Below, in pieces: positions 19,151 to 27,711 of a stretch of DNA of 64,000 nt. The stretch is from Arachidicoccus terrestris. GTDB lineage: Bacteria; Bacteroidota; Bacteroidia; Chitinophagales; Chitinophagaceae. Numbering within the stretch: position 1 is the first letter of the stretch; each line of letters opens with the position of its first letter. The notes beneath the pieces are model-generated. The model did not search any database and was not told the DNA's origin. It saw only the letters and a program-made list of their open reading frames with translations. A program made the translations under genes and the position numbers. The DNA lies in NCBI RefSeq assembly GCF_020042345.1, contig NZ_CP083387.1:2790001-2854000 (forward strand), written 5' to 3'.

Positions 19151-20386
19151 ATGCAGCATTTAGTGGTCATTGGAGGAGGCGCGTCAGGATATTTTTGTGC
19201 AGTAAACGCCGCCAGATTATGCCCCGAGCTGAAGGTGACCATACTGGAAAAAACAGGTAAAACGTTAAGCAAGGTCAGGATTAGCGGCGGCGGCCGCTGC
19301 AACGTGACGCACCGGGAGCTGCCAATAGCGACATTTGTGGATCATTACCCCAGAGGCGCGAGACTACTTAAGCGTACCCTTCATCAGTTCGCCGCAGGAC
19401 ACACTGCATCCTGGTTTGAACAGCGGGGCGTCGCTCTTAAAACGGAAGCAGATGGGCGCGTCTTTCCCGTAAGCAATAACTCCCAGTCCATTATCGACGT
19501 ATTAGAAAAGGACGCTGCAAAATATGGCGTCAAAGTAATGCTGCATCAGGCTGTGGTTGCGCTGCAGAAAAAAGAAGCTATCTGGCAATTGCATCTTTTA
19601 GGGCAAGCTGTGCCATTATTGGCTGATTTTGTCTGTGTTGCCACCGGAGGGCTTATGAAGGCCGCAGGATATCAATTTCTTGCAGATCTTGGTCATATTA
19701 TCCATCCGCCCGTGCCTTCCTTATTTACCTTTAATCTGGGCAAACATTCTGTAACCGAATTGATGGGTGTCAGTGTAGAAGTAGCGACTGTACGTATCAT
19801 AGGTGCAAAACTGAAGCAATCAGGACCTATACTTATTACCCATTGGGGATTTAGTGGCCCGGCCGTACTCAAGCTGTCCGCCTGGGGAGCAGAATGGCTG
19901 GCGGGCAATAATTATCAGTTTTCAGTACAGATCAACTGGCTCGGAGAAATCTGGCCGGAGAAAAGACTCAGAGACAGCTGGCAGGAAATTAGAGACAGGT
20001 TAGCTGCCAGGCCCATGGGAGATAAAAACCCGTTTGGCCTGCCCAGAAGACTCTGGAGCTATCTTTTAAAAGCTGCAGGTATCGCCGAGGATCTTTATTG
20101 GTCTAAATTGCCTTCCGGGCCACAAAACAAGCTGATTCAACACTTAATTGCTGATGTCTACAGCATAAACGGTAAAACGACATTTAAAGAAGAGTTTGTG
20201 ACTTGCGGAGGGGTGAACCTGGCTGAGATTGATCCCCGGACGATGGAAAGCAGACTACAAAAAGGTCTTTACTTTACAGGTGAAGTAATGAATGTTGACG
20301 GTGTTACCGGAGGTTTTAATTTTCAACATGCTTGGTCAAGTGGTTTTGTAGCAGCCACACATATTGCCGGTCAAATAAATACATAA
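19151..20386 (+). CDS. HI0933/BaiN-family NAD(P)/FAD-dependent flavoprotein
   Basis: The 411-residue protein begins with a dinucleotide-binding motif VVIGGGASGYFCAVNAAR, then LEKTGKTLSKVRISGGGRCNVTH, the diagnostic HI0933-family segment. C-terminal motifs TCGGVNLAEIDPRTMES and LYFTGEVMNVDGVTGGFNFQHAWSSG complete the FAD site. The family is a conserved oxidoreductase of uncertain physiological role, although one relative (BaiN) reduces bile-acid intermediates. Its stop faces the minus-strand peptide unit, with a shared hairpin between. Confidence 0.88.
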   Translation: MQHLVVIGGGASGYFCAVNAARLCPELKVTILEKTGKTLSKVRISGGGRCNVTHRELPIATFVDHYPRGARLLKRTLHQFAAGHTASWFEQRGVALKTEADGRVFPVSNNSQSIIDVLEKDAAKYGVKVMLHQAVVALQKKEAIWQLHLLGQAVPLLADFVCVATGGLMKAAGYQFLADLGHIIHPPVPSLFTFNLGKHSVTELMGVSVEVATVRIIGAKLKQSGPILITHWGFSGPAVLKLSAWGAEWLAGNNYQFSVQINWLGEIWPEKRLRDSWQEIRDRLAARPMGDKNPFGLPRRLWSYLLKAAGIAEDLYWSKLPSGPQNKLIQHLIADVYSINGKTTFKEEFVTCGGVNLAEIDPRTMESRLQKGLYFTGEVMNVDGVTGGFNFQHAWSSGFVAATHIAGQINT

Positions 20387-20418
20387 AAAATCCCCTGCTG
20401 TTTTTTGAAGAGCAGGGG
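20385..20418 (-). terminator. Intrinsic terminator of the peptide-gene unit (also faces the flavoprotein gene)
   Basis: CCCCTGCT/AGCAGGGG (20392-20399, 20411-20418) forms a GC-rich hairpin. On the minus strand it is followed by TTTTTT, so it is best read as the terminator of the small-peptide transcript. Confidence 0.8.
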
Positions 20419-20452
20419 AAGATCTTTTGTTGTTTAAAAGTCACAATGATCA

Positions 20453-20515
20453 TTAAAGGCCCAGGCTACCTAATAGAGCAGCCAGGAGAGCCAAAAGTGT
20501 GTTTAAGATATCCAT
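20453..20515 (-). CDS. 20-residue hydrophobic peptide, copy 1 of a tandem pair
   Basis: The minus-strand frame encodes MDILNTLLALLAALLGSLGL and stops with TAA. It is one long hydrophobic, probably helical segment without charged residues except Asp2. Copy 2 upstream encodes MAIVSTLLALIASLLGSLGL. Fifteen of 20 residues agree, and 10 of those 15 use different codons, so selection acts on the peptide. A nearly identical leader of about 50 bases precedes both. The peptide is too short for gene finders. I know no named family; a membrane-active type I toxin-like peptide or a small regulatory membrane peptide are possibilities. Confidence 0.7.
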   Translation of the reverse strand: MDILNTLLALLAALLGSLGL

Positions 20516-20573
20516 TTCTTTAGTATTTACTAGGTGATGCTTACTCTGTTCAAAGGGTTTTCAGCTTTCCCCC
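20516..20573 (-). promoter_or_regulatory. Conserved leader of peptide copy 1
   Basis: On the minus strand, the block from GGGGAAAGCTGAAAACCCTT to GTAAATAC (20522-20573) matches the leader of copy 2 at about 47 of 50 positions. The coding sequences match at only 44 of 63. The first GGGG can pair with CCC about 11 bases later or with the later CACC, so alternative folds are possible. No -7 box is seen upstream of this copy. Confidence 0.6.
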
Positions 20574-20656
20574 GTACCTGAGTTTCGCTGACCGGGGCCA
20601 TGGGAAACAGACTTCCGGCGACACCGGAGCTAATTGTCAGGTAAATTCGTTTGACC

Positions 20657-20719
20657 TTACAGACCCAAGCTGCCTAGCAGGGAAGCGATCAGTGCTAACA
20701 ATGTGCTTACGATTGCCAT
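20657..20719 (-). CDS. 20-residue hydrophobic peptide, copy 2 of a tandem pair
   Basis: The minus-strand frame encodes MAIVSTLLALIASLLGSLGL and ends with TAA. It is the promoter-proximal copy, 204 bp upstream of copy 1 in the direction of transcription. The shared C-terminal LLGSLGL and the central TLLAL are fully conserved between copies, while the N-terminal residues 2, 4 and 5 vary. A likely transcript runs from the promoter near 20792 through copy 2 and copy 1 to the terminator at 20385-20418. No SD sequence is present, as is usual in this phylum. Confidence 0.72.
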   Translation of the reverse strand: MAIVSTLLALIASLLGSLGL

Positions 20720-20776
20720 TTTTGTCGTATTTACTGGGTGATGCTTACTCTATTAAAGGGTTTTCAGCTTTCCCCT
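20720..20776 (-). promoter_or_regulatory. Conserved leader of peptide copy 2
   Basis: The same block as before copy 1, including an unbroken 21-base identity (GGGGAAAG to CCCTTT). It lies between the promoter and the ATG, so it is a transcribed 5' leader. Confidence 0.6.
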
Positions 20777-20791
20777 ACTTGCAATTGTTAC

Positions 20792-20826
20792 CAAAGTTAT
20801 CGGGGAGAGTGTCATAATCTGACAAT
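20792..20826 (-). promoter_or_regulatory. Peptide-gene promoter: palindrome plus TAACTTTG
   Basis: On the minus strand, ATTGTCA-GATTA-TGACACT (20826-20808) is followed after exactly 8 bases by TAACTTTG (20799-20792), a perfect -7 element. The palindrome covers the place of the -33 element, which is absent. Two other sites in the window (near 49700 and 51350) have the same layout. Confidence 0.65.
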
Positions 20827-21129
20827 CAATTGTGTTTAAAATTATATTTTTAAAAAAATGCATGTGAAATATATACAAGATGAGACCGCGTTCTTGATAA
20901 AAAAGTAGAAATAACGCCGCAGTAACTTAATCCGTTAAACCTCATATCTCAAGTAGGCGTCTATGGGTGTGGATAACTGCATAAAATCAAGCCTGGACTG
21001 AATTGTTATGCACAATTGGTCAATTATTTGCGGTAGGTGGGCGTCTACCAGTAACTTTATACGGATTTTTAGATATTTCTTATAGTTTTAGGCAAACTAT
21101 TTGTTTAACTTTCGCATTAAATTTTTAAT
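20827..21129. other. Gene-free AT-rich spacer
   Basis: No reading frame of note. It includes the imperfect repeated phrase GGCGTCTA (near 20956 and 21041) and, close to the right end, TAACTTTC (21106-21113), a possible -7 box for the TPR gene. Confidence 0.4.
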
Positions 21130-24100
21130 ATGAGTCGTTCGATAAAATTTGTTGGGTTGACGGTCGTAGCTGCTGTAGGCTGTACGGTCCAAATCCAGGC
21201 ACAGGCTACTAAAATCAATACAGATCCTGATGGTGAATTTAAACAGGCGAAGGATCTGTATTTCAGAGGGCAATATAGTCTGGCCTATCCGATTTTTAAA
21301 ACGCTTACTTATTCTGCTCCTTATCAGCAAAGCAATATACCAGAAACCAGGGCTGTAGAAGCCAGATTTTATACTTTATCCTGTTCTTTGATGCTGAATC
21401 AGGCTTCTGCCGAACAATCCGCCAAAGAGTTTGTCCATTTTGAGCATAGTACCCCATTGGTGCAAATGCTGAGTTTCCAGCTGGCAGAATATTATTTCAG
21501 GAAAGAGAATTTTGATCAGGCACTTGAATACTATAAAAAGGCCGGGACAGCTAACCTGAGTAATGAGGAAACAGCGAAATTGCAGTTTCATCAGGGATAC
21601 TGTCTGTTTACGATGCAAAAATTTGAGGAGGCTGCACCGCTTTTCAACGCCATCCGGCAAATGCCCTCCAATCCTAACTATATCGACGCAAACTATTACT
21701 ATGGATTTATCGAATTTTATCGGAAGGATTATGACGATGCACTTAATTCACTCCAGATCGTAAAAGACAACCCCAGTTATAGCAAAATTGTTCCTTATTA
21801 TATTGCCGAGATCTATTATTTTCAGGATCAGAAGGACAAGGCATTGGATTATGCTGAATCGTCCCTTAAATCAGGAGGACAATATTACGAAACTGAGCTG
21901 AAACAATTGGCCGGACATATCTATTTTGAGAAAGGGCAATATGCACAGGCGCTGCCTTATTTAGAGGATTATATCACTAAAAGTGCAAAAGTTAAGAGAG
22001 AAGACCTTTATGAGCTTTCTTATTGCTATTATCAGGATAAGCAGTGGAATAAGGCTATTGAAGGTTTAAAGGAGTTAGGTGGAAAAGAAGACTCGCTTGC
22101 CCAAAATAGTATGTATTTGCTAGGGGATGCTTATTTACACACCGGAGATAAAAGCAGTGCCAGAAATGCCTTTTTATTCTGTTCGCTCAATAGTTCCAAT
22201 CAGGGACAAAAAGCCATTTCTACTTTCAACTATGCAAAATTATCTTATGAATTAGGGTTCCAGGATGTGGCACTAAGTGAGCTTAAGAAGTTCATTACCA
22301 CCTATCCTGGCTCTACCTATAATCAGGAAGCCAAAGAATTATTAGTTAGCGTATTGTCTAACGCGAATAATTATAAAGAAGCCCTTTCACTTATACAATC
22401 GCTGGGCGGTGCACAAAGTGAGATTGTGCAACGGGCCTATCCCCGTATCCTTTATGGCAGAGCTGTTGAACTGATCAATGATCAGAATGTATCCCAGGCG
22501 ACAGAATTGATCAATCGGATTTTTAATCTGCCCTATAATGACAAAGAAATCCAGCCAGCTTATTTCTGGAAAGGTGAACTGGCATACAGATCCCAAAATT
22601 ATAGTGGCGCTATAGAATCACTTAACAGGTATCTCCAGAATCCGGTGAATTATGGAGAAGTAAATGCCAATGATGCGAATTATACATTAGGGTATGCTTA
22701 TATGCGCTCCGGTGATTACAATAATGCGCTGACGGCTTTCAGAAAGGTCGCTACTAACGCAAACAGTGGTTCTACCAATGTACAGAAAGATGCTTATCTG
22801 AGAACCGCAGACTGTTATTTTATGCAGAAAAACTATAGTCAGGCGTCTGCTATTTATGATGATATTATTCGTCAAAACCTGCCTTCTGCGGACTACGCTT
22901 ATTACCAAAAGGCTGTAATTGCCGGCGCATACGGTAGGGTGGCTGACAAAGTCGCATATTTGCAGGCCTTTGATCAGCAATATGGGAATTCCTCTCTGGC
23001 TGCGGAGGCCAATCTGCAAATGGCCAGCGCCTATATGGCCAGCGAGAATTTCTCCAAGGCTGTTGCTCCGTTACAGAAGGTTTTGAGTTCAGATCAGGAA
23101 GCTTTAAAACCGGACGCTTATCTGAATTTAGGGGTAACCTACTTTAATATGGGCAATAATGACGCATCCTTGCAGAGTTTCCAGGAGTTGATCAAACGTT
23201 ATCCTAATGCGGCACAAAGCAATGAGGCCATTTCTTATGTCCGCAATATTTTTATCAATCAACACCAACCGGAAAAATACATGACCTTTATGCAGCAAAA
23301 CGGCAAACAGGTCAGTTATACGGAGAAGGACTCACTTTCTTATATCTCAGCCTTTAAATCTTATGGGAATGAGGAGTTTGACGCGGCTGTCACCGGCTTT
23401 GAAAATTACCTGAGTGCGTTCCCTGAAGGGCAGCATAGTATCGATGCGGCTTACTATCTGGCTGGCCTTTATCGGCAACGGAAGGATAATGCCAATGCGC
23501 TGAAATACTATGACATAGTAGCAGGTAAAGCTCCGAATAAATTTGCAGAAGATGCGGTGCTGCAGTCTGCGAGACTCTATTATTTTGATAAGAAGGATTA
23601 CGCAACAGCGGCGACTTATTATAAACAACTGAAAAACATTGCCACTTCTTCTGAGAATCGCCTGGAAAGTATGCGGGGCTTATTACGTTGTCAGTATAAG
23701 CTGGAACAGTGGGCTGATGCTGAATCGAATGCAAAGGATCTCCTCTCACAAAAAGGAATTGCGGATGACGATAAGCAGATATCTAATACCATTATCGCGA
23801 AGAACCTGCAGCAACAAGGCGATCTGGATGGAGCCACAGACGCCTATAAGAAGGTATATGCACTGGGCAAATCAGAATATGCAGCAGAGGCCCGCTTCCG
23901 CGTCGCAGAAATACTGATGCAGCAAAAAAGTTATAAAGACGCTGAAAAGGCCGCCTTTGATGTGATCAATAAATCTGGATCTTACGATTACTGGATCACC
24001 AAATCCTATATTTTGTTAGGAGAGATTTATTTTAAAGAGAAGGATCTGTTTAATGCGGAGGCGACACTTAAAAGTGTCGTAGAGAACGCTTCAGATGAGG

Positions 24101-24174
24101 CGCTCAAGCAGGAAGCACAAACGCAGTTAGATCAAGTGCTGGCACAGAAAAAGAAAGAAAGCCGTGTTGAATAA
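21130..24174 (+). CDS. Large exported tetratricopeptide-repeat protein
   Basis: The 1014-residue protein begins with a signal peptide (ending QIQAQ) and is otherwise a solenoid of TPR units from about residue 30 to the end, recognisable by repeated Y-x-x-A-(L/I)-x-x-(F/Y) segments such as GDYNNALTAFRKV and QKSYKDAEKAAFDVI. It ends with a lysine-rich tail. TPR solenoids of this size in Bacteroidota are usually periplasmic scaffolds; the gene lies 65 bases before an outer-membrane barrel gene and an HU-CCDC81 gene, so the three may work in one envelope complex. No enzyme motif is visible. Confidence 0.85.
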   Translation: MSRSIKFVGLTVVAAVGCTVQIQAQATKINTDPDGEFKQAKDLYFRGQYSLAYPIFKTLTYSAPYQQSNIPETRAVEARFYTLSCSLMLNQASAEQSAKEFVHFEHSTPLVQMLSFQLAEYYFRKENFDQALEYYKKAGTANLSNEETAKLQFHQGYCLFTMQKFEEAAPLFNAIRQMPSNPNYIDANYYYGFIEFYRKDYDDALNSLQIVKDNPSYSKIVPYYIAEIYYFQDQKDKALDYAESSLKSGGQYYETELKQLAGHIYFEKGQYAQALPYLEDYITKSAKVKREDLYELSYCYYQDKQWNKAIEGLKELGGKEDSLAQNSMYLLGDAYLHTGDKSSARNAFLFCSLNSSNQGQKAISTFNYAKLSYELGFQDVALSELKKFITTYPGSTYNQEAKELLVSVLSNANNYKEALSLIQSLGGAQSEIVQRAYPRILYGRAVELINDQNVSQATELINRIFNLPYNDKEIQPAYFWKGELAYRSQNYSGAIESLNRYLQNPVNYGEVNANDANYTLGYAYMRSGDYNNALTAFRKVATNANSGSTNVQKDAYLRTADCYFMQKNYSQASAIYDDIIRQNLPSADYAYYQKAVIAGAYGRVADKVAYLQAFDQQYGNSSLAAEANLQMASAYMASENFSKAVAPLQKVLSSDQEALKPDAYLNLGVTYFNMGNNDASLQSFQELIKRYPNAAQSNEAISYVRNIFINQHQPEKYMTFMQQNGKQVSYTEKDSLSYISAFKSYGNEEFDAAVTGFENYLSAFPEGQHSIDAAYYLAGLYRQRKDNANALKYYDIVAGKAPNKFAEDAVLQSARLYYFDKKDYATAATYYKQLKNIATSSENRLESMRGLLRCQYKLEQWADAESNAKDLLSQKGIADDDKQISNTIIAKNLQQQGDLDGATDAYKKVYALGKSEYAAEARFRVAEILMQQKSYKDAEKAAFDVINKSGSYDYWITKSYILLGEIYFKEKDLFNAEATLKSVVENASDEALKQEAQTQLDQVLAQKKKESRVE

Positions 24175-24239
24175 CAACATATGATTCAGTAATGGTAATT
24201 GAAGCGTTATAATCAAAGTTTACACTTTACATTGAACAC

Positions 24240-25970
24240 ATGAAAGATAGCATAATCCGATATACTAAAATGAGAAATAAAAGCCCTCTATTGATCGCTA
24301 CAGTTCTGTTAGGCCTGAACCTTGGATTTGCGGGTAGTGCCAACGCTCAGCGGAGCCATAAAAAGGCTACCGCCAAGAAAACACAGGCACCGGCAAAGGA
24401 TACTGTTCCACTGGAAGGAGGGAAGAGTTTTACGGTTACCTCCGACTTTACCCCTTCATTGAAGCCGGCCTCTAAGATTAACTTTAGTTCCACAACGGCA
24501 CTTCCAACGCCGGAGAAGACGCCTTTGAATTATAATGTCCCGGCTCAGAATCTGACCTTTACGTATAACCCGGCTTTTTTGCGGCCGCTGGCCGTCAATA
24601 TTGATACCGGTTCTGTATGGAGAAACTCTCATTTCGTAAAGCTGGGCTATGGCAACTACGCTACGCCGTATCTGGAAGGAGGCTTTTCATTGGGAGATGG
24701 TTATCATTCCGCAGTCACCATCCATGCTAAGCACACCTCTTCTAAAGGTAGTTTGCCGTTGCAGGAGTTTGGAAAGACTGATATCGAAGCCAGCGGCGTA
24801 TTTGCGGTCAGTGACAAAAATGAACTGGAGGCAAGGGTATATTATGATAATAATAAACAATTTGCTTATGGCGGGCTGATGCCCGATCAGGCTTATAATA
24901 AGGACAGCCTGCGAAGAACTTACCATGACATAGGTGTTAAACTGGGTTTTTCTAATAAGTTCCAGAATGCTACCGGTATTGATTATCATCCTACGATTGC
25001 GATTGATGCCTTCGGCGATAATCACAGCGGAAAAGAGTCGACTTTGTCATTGGATGCACCATTTAGTAAAAGATTGAACGAGACATTTGTTGCTAAACTG
25101 GGTGCAGGTGTGGATGTCAGCAGCTTTAAAAAGGACGGCCTGGCCATTGATAATAATCTGGTCACGATTCGTCCCTCCATTGAGATTAACCGTCCGGATT
25201 TCAAAATGAATCTGGGGGTCATCCCGTCCTTTTATAACGGAGAGTTTAACCTAATGCCCAATTTGTCATTAGAAGCAAAAATGAGGGATGAGCGTTTTAT
25301 AGCGATGGCCGGCTGGAAAGGCTATTATAACAAAAATACGTATCGCTCTCTTACCACATTTAATCCCTGGATCGCTATCCCGATGGATTTTAATTATACC
25401 CGAACCTCAGAAATTTATGGAGGGTTTAAGGGAACCGCGGGAGACCACCTGACCTTTAATGCGACGGTAGCATATCTTACTCAAAAGGATGCACCGTTAT
25501 TTATGAATCGGGCAGATGACAACTTGTTTGATGTGCTCAGTGATGATATCAACAATTTAAGATTTCATGGAGAACTGGGCTTTAACGCAAAACAGAGCTT
25601 CTCGTTACTGGCAGGAATCACACTTAATAACTACAGCAAGATTGAGAATGCTGAACATGCCTGGGGACTATCTCCCATTCAAATGAATGGGTCGTTACGT
25701 TGGAGAATATTGCCGGCGGTTCTCTTGAAAAGCGACTTAGATCTCTGGACTGGCGGATATTATAATGACCCAACGGATGGGGCAAAGAACCTCAGTGGTG
25801 CAGCTGACTGGAATGTAGGAGCGGAAGTGGATATTATAAAGAATGTCGGTCTCTGGTTGCAGGTCAATAATGTGTTGAATAATAAATATCAGCGGTTTTA
25901 TAACTACCAGACCATTGGCGCAAATATAATGGGGGGCATTATCTTTAACTTTGGCCAGCTGAAAAAATAA
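24240..25970 (+). CDS. Outer-membrane beta-barrel protein (TonB-receptor-like barrel without plug)
   Basis: The signal peptide starts at the second Met (24270: MRNKSPLLIATVLLGLNLGFAGSANAQ), so the true start may be 24270 rather than 24240. The 566-576 residues lack a recognisable plug domain but have alternating strands and a receptor-like C terminus, WLQVNNVLNNKYQRFYNYQ... ending NFGQLKK. It probably forms a channel or binding barrel in the outer membrane. It lies between the TPR gene (65 bases) and the HU-CCDC81 gene (5 bases) and is surely co-transcribed with the latter. Confidence 0.8.
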   Translation: MKDSIIRYTKMRNKSPLLIATVLLGLNLGFAGSANAQRSHKKATAKKTQAPAKDTVPLEGGKSFTVTSDFTPSLKPASKINFSSTTALPTPEKTPLNYNVPAQNLTFTYNPAFLRPLAVNIDTGSVWRNSHFVKLGYGNYATPYLEGGFSLGDGYHSAVTIHAKHTSSKGSLPLQEFGKTDIEASGVFAVSDKNELEARVYYDNNKQFAYGGLMPDQAYNKDSLRRTYHDIGVKLGFSNKFQNATGIDYHPTIAIDAFGDNHSGKESTLSLDAPFSKRLNETFVAKLGAGVDVSSFKKDGLAIDNNLVTIRPSIEINRPDFKMNLGVIPSFYNGEFNLMPNLSLEAKMRDERFIAMAGWKGYYNKNTYRSLTTFNPWIAIPMDFNYTRTSEIYGGFKGTAGDHLTFNATVAYLTQKDAPLFMNRADDNLFDVLSDDINNLRFHGELGFNAKQSFSLLAGITLNNYSKIENAEHAWGLSPIQMNGSLRWRILPAVLLKSDLDLWTGGYYNDPTDGAKNLSGAADWNVGAEVDIIKNVGLWLQVNNVLNNKYQRFYNYQTIGANIMGGIIFNFGQLKK

Positions 25971-25975
25971 TCACT

Positions 25976-26542
25976 ATGCAGAGAGATTCTTCCTTATTCC
26001 AGCTATTCCTGATCAAGTACCGTAGGCTGCCTCTTGGCAAGATTGGTACAGTTGTATTGGAACAGGAGCCTGCTTTTCATGAATATACCAGTCAGGTTAT
26101 CCGGCCGGTTAAAGAGGTGTTGCGTTTTTCACCAAAGGCGGATTCCGCGCTGCAGGATAAATTTGAAGAGTTTGCGCAGCTGAAAGGCGTTGATAAAAAT
26201 AGGGTGACGGCATTATTTGATCAGATTAAAACGCAATTGGATAAGAGTAAACAGGCTTTACTTTCCGGCGTTGGTACACTTCAGATTGAAAACAATATTT
26301 ATAAGCTGGTTGGGGAAGATCTTTCCGATGTATATTTGCCGCCAGTGAGCGCCGGTGCTGTTATTCACGAAGGTGATGTTCATGAGGTCAAGGTAGGAGA
26401 GCAGATCCACACCAGTGACGAAATGAAAGAGATCTTGTCAGGCAAAAAAGGCAACGACTATTGGTGGATCTATGCCTTGGTCCTGATACTGGTGGCTATC
26501 GTGGCAATGTTATACTACGTATACGGCGGCCAGTTGAGATAA
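25976..26542 (+). CDS. HU-CCDC81-like domain protein with C-terminal membrane anchor
   Basis: The 188 residues begin with the HU-like fold of CCDC81 proteins (YRRLPLGKIGTVVLEQEPAFHEY, then LSGVGTLQI about residue 98). A single membrane segment follows at about residues 162-181 (WWIYALVLILVAIVAMLYYVY). In many Bacteroidota this domain is fused to a SPOR peptidoglycan-binding domain; here the protein ends after the membrane segment. The short gap to the barrel gene implies one operon. Confidence 0.75.
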   Translation: MQRDSSLFQLFLIKYRRLPLGKIGTVVLEQEPAFHEYTSQVIRPVKEVLRFSPKADSALQDKFEEFAQLKGVDKNRVTALFDQIKTQLDKSKQALLSGVGTLQIENNIYKLVGEDLSDVYLPPVSAGAVIHEGDVHEVKVGEQIHTSDEMKEILSGKKGNDYWWIYALVLILVAIVAMLYYVYGGQLR

Positions 26543-26844
26543 GAGATCAGCAAAGATACATTTCCAGGTAATTTGGGGCAGGTTGATAGAAATAGGGTAT
26601 TTGTGAAAGATCCAAATAAGAAGCTGCCGGATATGCCTGATAAAAGACTCAGTCGGCAAAACTCTTATTGTGTTTACTGGCCGGTAAAAACGGATTGCCG
26701 GCCGATGATCCGCCGAAGACGTTGCCATCTAAAATTAATGAACTTGCATTACCTATATTAATTTCAGGCATTTATAAGATATCTGCGTGTAATGTGATAA
26801 ATTCCAATTAACTTTGCTGCAACCTTAAATTCAAAAACTTTACT
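26543..26844 (+). promoter_or_regulatory. Spacer with -7 element of the porin-like gene
   Basis: The roughly 300-base spacer holds no supported gene. TAACTTTG at 26809-26816 is a perfect -7 element 28 bases before the ATG at 26845; no TTTG lies 19 bp upstream. Confidence 0.5.
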
Positions 26845-27414
26845 ATGAGAAAACTAATGTTGCTTTTGGGAGTGGGCATTCTTTTATCAACAGCTTCAAG
26901 CGCTCAATCATATGAGCGTCCAATCGGATCAGAATTCAGTGTGGGCATAGAAGGTGCATTACCCATGAACGGCTGGGACCTTTATGACGGAAGCACTAGT
27001 AGTACCAAGGTCTCAGATTTTGGTATCGGCGCTACGATCAAGTACGCTTATAATTTTAATGAGACGATCGCGGCGACCTTTCAGACCGGATATGTATATT
27101 TTCCCGGCAAAGATTTAGGTGGTGGTAAAATTAATACGAGCCAGATACCCATTAAAGCGGGTGTACGCTTTAGCATGAGCCGCTTTTACGTAGAACCTCA
27201 GTTCGGACTTAGTTCCCTGAATGTGAAAGTTGCCAGTACGGTTGATTCAGGATCTTATTCCGGCTCAACTACTGCCTTTACATACGCTATTGGTGTCGGT
27301 GCGATGGCAGGTCGTAATTTCGACATAGGCCTTCGATATGAAGCAATGTCTAAAGACGGAACAATGGGATTTCTGGCATTGAGACTTGCCTATTCGCTGC
27401 CATTTGGCAGATAA
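26845..27414 (+). CDS. Small outer-membrane beta-barrel (porin-like) protein
   Basis: The 189 residues start with a signal peptide (MRKLMLLLGVGILLSTASSAQ). Alternating strands follow, of the type GSEFSVGIEGALP, FGIGATIKYAYNFNETIAATFQTGYVYF and a C-terminal FLALRLAYSLPFGR. This fits an eight-stranded barrel of the OmpW/OmpX-like size class, with no enzymatic signature. It appears monocistronic, with its own -7 element and a hairpin behind it. Confidence 0.75.
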   Translation: MRKLMLLLGVGILLSTASSAQSYERPIGSEFSVGIEGALPMNGWDLYDGSTSSTKVSDFGIGATIKYAYNFNETIAATFQTGYVYFPGKDLGGGKINTSQIPIKAGVRFSMSRFYVEPQFGLSSLNVKVASTVDSGSYSGSTTAFTYAIGVGAMAGRNFDIGLRYEAMSKDGTMGFLALRLAYSLPFGR

Positions 27415-27448
27415 TCATGTAAACAGCAGAAAGTATATTAATATCCAG

Positions 27449-27473
27449 GCCGCTTCTAATCAGGAGCGGCTTT
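27449..27473 (+). terminator. Hairpin after the porin-like gene
   Basis: GCCGCTTC (27449-27456) pairs with GGAGCGGC (27463-27470, one G-T pair), followed by TTTG. The T-tract is weak. Confidence 0.55.
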
Positions 27474-27590
27474 GTGCTTTATTGGTTAGATACCTAGCCC
27501 CACTTTTGTGTCTGCTGCCTGATGGGGGCAAGATTAAATTGAATCATTAAGACATTGTTAATAATTTTCTTTTATTTTCGATTATTTGCT

Positions 27591-27598
27591 TATTTTTG
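27591..27598 (+). promoter_or_regulatory. -7 promoter element of the sugar operon (TATTTTTG)
   Basis: TATTTTTG matches the consensus and would start a leader of about 105 bases before the DeoR-type gene. The expected -33 position is T-rich but lacks TTTG. Confidence 0.45.
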
Positions 27599-27711
27599 CT
27601 TATTCTATTTAATTTAGCGGTATTCTTAGTTAGTCTAAATGATGAATTCGGCTCAAAACACCGCAAATGCGCTAATTATATTCAATAATTGAGTTATGTT
27701 AAAGGAAATCT

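Noticed and set aside
20332-20523. 63-residue plus-strand frame across the peptide locus
   Set aside because: It runs through a terminator hairpin and antisense to peptide copy 1, whose minus-strand conservation is far better supported.
23390-23749. 119-residue minus-strand frame in the TPR gene
   Set aside because: Shadow of a long, uniform TPR coding sequence.
26573-26761. 62-residue frame between the HU-CCDC81 gene and the porin-like gene
   Set aside because: No homology or signal; could be a remnant, but nothing in the sequence supports a product.
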